From contig JAXLTY010000001.1 of the NCBI GenBank assembly GCA_046329815.1, positions 1,178,001 to 1,242,000 of the forward strand: 64,000 nt of DNA. The letters are read 5' to 3'. The stretch comes from JADJSS01 sp046329815 (GTDB lineage Bacteria; Bacteroidota; Bacteroidia; Chitinophagales; JADIYW01). Below are positions 60,145 to 64,000 of the stretch, in pieces. A program made the position numbers and the translations under genes. The notes under the pieces were generated by a model, which had not been told where the DNA came from, ran no database searches, and saw nothing but the letters and a program-made list of their open reading frames with translations. Every line of letters begins with the position of its first letter. Positions within the stretch are counted from its first letter, which is position 1.

Positions 60145-62329
60145 TTATCGTACAATCACCACTTTCGATGTTGATACATTACCATTTATTTCTAATGACA
60201 GCAAATACGTTCCACTTGCAACATCTGTAACATCAATATCAAACGCATCTGTAGTGTTAGTAATATTACTTTGTTTGATTCTGTTGCCAGAAATATCAGT
60301 TAAATACCAATTACCGGTTCCGCTGTAAGGTAATTCAATTCGTATAGATGATGATGTTGGATTTGGAAACAATTTAAATTTCAGTTTCCTGTTGCTTGCC
60401 GTTCCTAGTATCAATTGAATCTTTGTAGTCGCTGTATTTGTAATAATCGGTAGATTATAATCAAAATAAATAGAGGCATTGTTATTAATTTCTGCATTTT
60501 CCGGCAAACCTGCTTTTGGTTTAAATTCTAACTGCACAAAACCATGTGATTTAGGTTCGTTCTGTGTCTTTGCAGGCAGCAGAATATTTGGAAATGCTAC
60601 TTCTACTATATTCTTTTCTCTTACAATCAATTGATATTTATGACTTGCATTCACTACACGCAAAGAACTCACATCTATATTATTCAAAATCTCATCACGT
60701 ACAATCACTGTAAACGCCGTATCAGTTCCGGTATTCTGAAAACGGATAGTATATAATAATCTGTCTTTATCTGCATTGTACGTTGGTAACAACGTTGCCT
60801 TGTTAACCAACTTGTCATTCGGATCAAAAGAACCGCGAATTACTTCTATCCATCTTGCATAATTATCTAATGGCGTGCTGTCACCTTGTGTACCGTTCGA
60901 CCATGCTTCATAAATTGCGTTATCACCAATTACTGCGCTAACCGGTACTTGCAATTGCATATGAATAGACTGATGTTGTAAATAATCAATGCTGATATTA
61001 TTCCAGATCAATGTGTCATTAACAGTAGATGACGGTGTAATGGAACTGGAAAGCAAAGTAAAACCGTTTGGTTTTTTTAGTTTTATCGTAATATTAGATT
61101 GATTGACAGTTCCTACATTATTAGCAGTTACGGTTACATTAGTAGTAAAACCTGGTCGTGCAGGCGATGAACCTAACGTTGTTTCCAAATCTTTTACATT
61201 TGGAATTAAATGAACACCAAAATCATAACTGCCGCTTTGCAAACCTGAATTGTGAATATTTGCTAATGAATAAGATGCAGGTGTGATTGTTGCATATCGG
61301 TAATTGGTAGTTGCGCTCCAGGTATTATTTATAACACTATCTAATTTCACTATATAGCAACCATTAGCATCACTTACACCAATCCAGTTATTAGGTAATA
61401 CTTTTACAATCTGCTGCGAAAACAATTGCTCTGCAGGATCCCAGCTATTATTGTTATTTACATCATGGTACACTTTACCTGTTACAAATGGATTGACCTC
61501 GCATATATCTGAAGCATTCGAACAAATTGGTAATGTATCTGGATAGACAGCACCAATAACCACGCTATTAGGCAGACAAGTAATATTTGTTTTCAATAAA
61601 AAAAGATTTTGAATACCATTAGGCAATAATGGCAAACAACTGAGGTTAGTTTCATTGCACGACAATGTGTAAAGAATACTGGGTAAACTCGGTAGAGATG
61701 TTAAGGGATTTCTATAGCATGTAATGATTTCTAAATAATCAGGTAAAGCTGGCAATGAGGTTAAATGATTATTTACACAATTTAACTCATAAAGTCTTCT
61801 AGGTAATAATGGCAAAGAAACGAGTTGATTATCACCACACATAAGTTACCTTAATGTATCTGGCAAAGCAGGTAAAAATGTAATACGGTTATTAAAACAA
61901 TAAAGCTCTTCTAAAGTACTAGGCAGAGCTGGAAAACCAGTAAGAAGATTATTAGAACAATAGAGTGCTTTTAATGCAGCAGGCAATGGCGGAGCAACTG
62001 TAATGAAATTATTCGTAAAATTTAGATAGTCCAAGCTACCTGGTAATTGTGGCAATGCATTTAATTGGTTATTAGAACAATTTAAACCTCGTAAATTTTT
62101 AAAATACTGGATACCTTGTAACGATAAAATACTTTTGTCGGATACTGTAAGTTGCCTTGCATTTACAATGCCGCTACACGTAGTATCCATCATGTCACTG
62201 GCATTAAAGCAAGCAGGATATTTTGCTTTCAACGCCGCTCTGAAATTCGCATCAGGTATCATCACATACTGCGCATTTACAGCTTGCAATCCAATAACAA
62301 CAAGAATAAGCAGTAAAATATTTTTTCAT
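60145..62329 (-). pseudogene. Leucine-rich-repeat/T9SS surface protein broken by a frameshift and an in-frame stop
   Basis: ATG 62329 is followed by six A instead of the five in the intact paralogue (which reads ATG AAA AAT ATT). This shifts out of the signal-peptide frame (KNILLLILVVIGLQAVNAQ). A second lesion, TAA at 61846-61848, interrupts a repeat (LPALPDTLR stop LMCGDNQL) without a frame change. Otherwise the frame encodes 20-residue LRRs, a Sdr-B-like domain (VTGKVYHDVNNNNSWDPAEQ) and a DUF11-like region (TLGSSPARPGFTTNVTVTAN). It continues with a conserved FDPNDKLVNKATLL domain and the C-terminal sorting domain. Two lesions make disablement likely. Phase variation at the A-run is an alternative for the first one only. 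Confidence 0.85.
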
Positions 62330-62389
62330 GGAATACATATTATGTCTCTAATATAATATAAATTTTTAAGATTCATTAAAGCCGCTATA

Positions 62390-63094
62390 TTATGCTACCT
62401 CGTCGCTCTGTGTTTGTTTCTTCACTCTGTGCTGTCGCGGTCTGTAAACGAACTGTTTTTGTTTTGCATAATCCTGTTGATACACACGCTGCGCTGCTTT
62501 GTTGATGCATGCCATCATTTTGAAACATTCATTTAAAATCACGATGCGTTCTTCCGTTGTTTTCGGTCGTTCTTTCTTAAATGATTCCTGCGAAGTATTG
62601 CTTTGCTGCAATGTTGTTTTTAATGTATCTATCTCTGCTATCTCTGCGGCAGTCATGCCGTTTGCCGTCAGCTCGGTGGCATATTTTAAACACTTTTCAT
62701 ACAGCTTATCCAAAAACACGATCATCTTCGCTTTGTCTTTGCGAATGCTGAGATAGTCGTTGAAACCAAACTCACCTTGCGTGGCAGCGCTGTTCGCAAA
62801 TGCTTTTTCGGCAAAGTAACGCACGTCTTTATATTTGCCGCGTGCACGGTCCATTAGCTTCGCCACTTCTTCCGTTTTCTGTGCCTGCTGCGAACGTATG
62901 ACATAATCTGCGCCGGCAACTTCGGCAGCATCAATAGCCAGCATAAACTGGTCGGCGTACGCCACAGTCATCGTGGTGTCGTACGCGGTAAATAAGCCGA
63001 TCTCACTCAAAAAGAAATGATGTGTGACGCGCGCGATGCTCACCATCATGGCATCTGCGCCTCTGTACACTCTGCCGATTTTCTTAGTTTCCAT
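62390..63094 (-). CDS. Conserved protein of unknown function beside the mirror repeat array
   Basis: 234 residues, soluble, mostly alpha-helical (MAVAYADQFMLAIDAAEVAG-type helices), with no signal peptide and a basic tail (FVYRPRQHRVKKQTQSDEVA). Regular Ala/Lys/Glu heptads suggest a helical bundle. GC content is higher than in the neighbours. I do not recognise a domain. The start ATG at 63094 is 138 bp from the edge of the 63233-63708 array, so array and gene could belong together (inference). An acquired or multi-copy gene is possible. Confidence 0.65.
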   Translation of the reverse strand: METKKIGRVYRGADAMMVSIARVTHHFFLSEIGLFTAYDTTMTVAYADQFMLAIDAAEVAGADYVIRSQQAQKTEEVAKLMDRARGKYKDVRYFAEKAFANSAATQGEFGFNDYLSIRKDKAKMIVFLDKLYEKCLKYATELTANGMTAAEIAEIDTLKTTLQQSNTSQESFKKERPKTTEERIVILNECFKMMACINKAAQRVYQQDYAKQKQFVYRPRQHRVKKQTQSDEVA

Positions 63095-63232
63095 AGTTTT
63101 ATTGCTTAAATGGTTTTAATCATATACTAAAATAGTTATTTTTTTGAATTCATTAAACTATTTAAGATAATACATTTAAACTTTAGTAAAAATATGTTGA
63201 TAAATGTGCCTTGTCGCCGATTTTTTATTGCC

Positions 63233-63708
63233 GGATGCTGAATGTTTATTCTATTCCGGTAAATGTTTAATATATTCCTTTACATGTTTATTATTTTACA
63301 TGTAATGCTCATATTCTTTTATTCAATGTCTAATTAATTCCACATATTGCTTATTGTCTGCCATGCAATGTTTAGTACATTCCATATTGTGTTTGAATAG
63401 TTATATGTAATGCTTAATCTGTTCCACTGAATGTTTATTATATTCCACTGAATATTTAATATGTTCCACAAGTGGAACATATTAAATATTCAGCAGAACA
63501 GACCATGCTAAATATGGAATGTATTGTGCATTCAACGGAATGAGTATTGCTCTGCATAGAATATCATAAGCACTACATGGAACAGCTTAAGCACAGCATG
63601 AATTATATCAGGCACTGCATAATACACTATTTACCAAACATAGAATATTTTAAGCATTCAATGGAATAATATAAACACTGCATGGAACAATACATGCACT
63701 CAGCGACA
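63233..63708. repeat. Mirror-symmetric array: 11 x 21 bp, 14-bp palindromic core, 11 x 21 bp inverted
   Basis: The left arm 63233-63463 contains eleven exact 21-bp units. Degenerate TTCC-like starts fall at 63254, 63275, 63296, 63317, 63338, 63359, 63380, 63401, 63422 and 63443, and again at the core (63464). The right arm 63478-63708 has GGAA-like ends at 63498, 63519, 63540, 63561, 63582, 63603, 63624, 63645, 63666, 63687 and 63708. Unit consensus toward the core: TTCC at 1-4, ATG at 5-7, RTGYTTA at 10-16, then A/T-rich. No base is gained or lost in 476 bp. There is no ORF of note. Not CRISPR, because there are no conserved-repeat/unique-spacer blocks. Confidence 0.9.
63448..63493. repeat. 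Perfect 22-bp inverted repeat at the centre of the array
   Basis: CTGAATATTTAATATGTTCC + AC (63448-63469), AA, then GT + GGAACATATTAAATATTCAG (63472-63493). Arms are identical over 22 bp, while outer units match only by consensus. A cruciform or a dimeric protein site is possible. Confidence 0.92.
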
Positions 63709-63782
63709 AACGGTAAAATAAAGCTGGCAACCATCAAAATTTTAAAAACATGGATGGTCGTTAAACAGTAACGCTTTAAAAC

Positions 63783-63812
63783 AAAAAAACCGAACACTTG
63801 CGTGTTCGGTTT
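63783..63812 (-). terminator. Intrinsic terminator of atpG
   Basis: On the minus strand an 11-bp perfect stem AAACCGAACAC / GTGTTCGGTTT with a 4-nt loop, followed by a T-run, 31 bp after the atpG stop codon. Confidence 0.88.
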
Positions 63813-63842
63813 GGTATATATAAAGTTGGTTGATGCCTGTTA

Positions 63843-64000
63843 TTAACCGTTGCTCAATGCTGCCGCACCAGAAACGATCTCTGTCAACTCGGTAGTGATC
63901 GCCGCCTGACGGGCGCGGTTGTACATAATGTTCAATGATTTCAATAACTCGTTCGCGTTCTCTGTCGCTTTGTCCATCGCCGTCATACGCGCGCCGTGTT
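63843..64000 (-). CDS. atpG: ATP synthase F1 gamma subunit (3' end, truncated by window)
   Basis: The frame encodes the conserved C-terminus of the gamma subunit: HGARMTAMDKATENANELLK, LNIMYNRARQAAITTELTE and IVSGAAALSNG, then TAA at 63843. The start is outside the window (minus strand). The gamma subunit is the rotor shaft of F1F0-ATP synthase. The gene has its own terminator and lies 134 bp from the edge of the repeat array. Confidence 0.96.
   Translation of the reverse strand, partial: HGARMTAMDKATENANELLKSLNIMYNRARQAAITTELTEIVSGAAALSNG

Noticed and set aside
60145..61842. Independent gene starting at ATG 61842
   Set aside because: The frame continues upstream through a single TAA into the preceding LRR repeats, and the repeat pattern is unbroken on both sides. 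It is one gene with a nonsense mutation.
63233..63708. CRISPR array
   Set aside because: All 21-bp units share one degenerate consensus and there are no constant repeats separated by unique spacers. Orientation flips at the centre and no cas gene is in the window.
63233..63708. Decayed gene for a heptad-repeat protein (21 bp = 7 codons)
   Set aside because: Translation gives repeated stop codons in the left arm and one in the right arm. The mirror symmetry at DNA level is not explained by a coding origin, though an ancient coding source cannot be excluded fully.
63725..63770. Hairpin CCATC...GATGG between array and atpG as terminator or attachment site
   Set aside because: Only six paired bases with a long loop and no T-run; the real atpG terminator is at 63783-63812.

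Overview
The window looks like chromosome of a low-GC member of the Bacteroidota (Cytophagia/Chitinophagia-like). The support is gldF-gldG gliding genes, C-terminal type IX secretion sorting domains (FPNPTSS..., FYPNPMTT...), FkbM, WG-repeat and DUF5686 families, an alpha2-type glycyl-tRNA synthetase, and Bacteroidota promoter elements (TAnnTTTG, sometimes with an upstream TTTG) in place of Shine-Dalgarno signals. Several -7 elements end only 3-10 nt before the start codon, which suggests leaderless or near-leaderless mRNAs.

Layout. 1-2067: end of gldF, then gldG. 2179-4444: Wzz-like chain-length protein and O-antigen ligase. 4438-8019 (minus): PP2C/SpoIIE phosphatase, DUF937 protein, medium-chain oxidoreductase, small lipoprotein. 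8067-14413: TetR-TolC-adaptor-RND efflux operon with a clear palindromic operator and a terminator. 14452-19571: M23 peptidase, peroxiredoxin, an AmgK-like kinase fused to a RapZ C-terminal domain, and a MurU-like nucleotidyltransferase carrying an in-frame palindromic repeat. 19575-24760: secreted protein, glyS, WG-repeat protein, PAP2/sphingomyelin-synthase-like protein. 24961-26743: compact type II restriction-modification system (methyltransferase, ScaI-like nuclease, C protein, C-box). 26793-31467: Baeyer-Villiger-type monooxygenase, orphan sorting-domain protein, heptose genes (gmhB, hddC-like, gmhA), metzincin. 31562-40228: NagZ/beta-lactamase fusion, CBS protein, outer-membrane DUF5686 protein, exonuclease III, lipoproteins. 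40446-50379: htpG, yqeY, papain-like protease, rpoN flanked by two TonB-domain proteins, asnS. 50556-56488: 2OG oxygenase and a glycan cluster (two FkbM methyltransferases, a GT-C membrane protein, a methyltransferase-GT2 fusion). 56552-58832: rluB, scpB, a zinc-ribbon/HhH protein, DUF1801. 58839-62329: two tandem LRR-T9SS genes, one broken twice. 62390-63094: unknown protein. 63233-63708: a mirror-symmetric repeat array. 63843-64000: 3' end of atpG.

The most unusual object is the array at 63233-63708. It has eleven degenerate 21-bp units, a 14-bp palindromic core, and eleven more units in reverse orientation. The phase is exact throughout and the axis of symmetry lies at 63470.5. The core and its two flanking units form a perfect 22+2+22 inverted repeat. 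I cannot assign it to a described class.

A second theme is dispersed short repeats that invade genes. One is an in-frame CGTCATTGCGA-type palindrome inside the nucleotidyltransferase. Another is a tandem phrase repeat lying where the start codon of the hddC-like gene should be. Others are phrase-like sequences that encode signal peptides.

No tRNA, rRNA, CRISPR array, insertion sequence or prophage gene was recognised.
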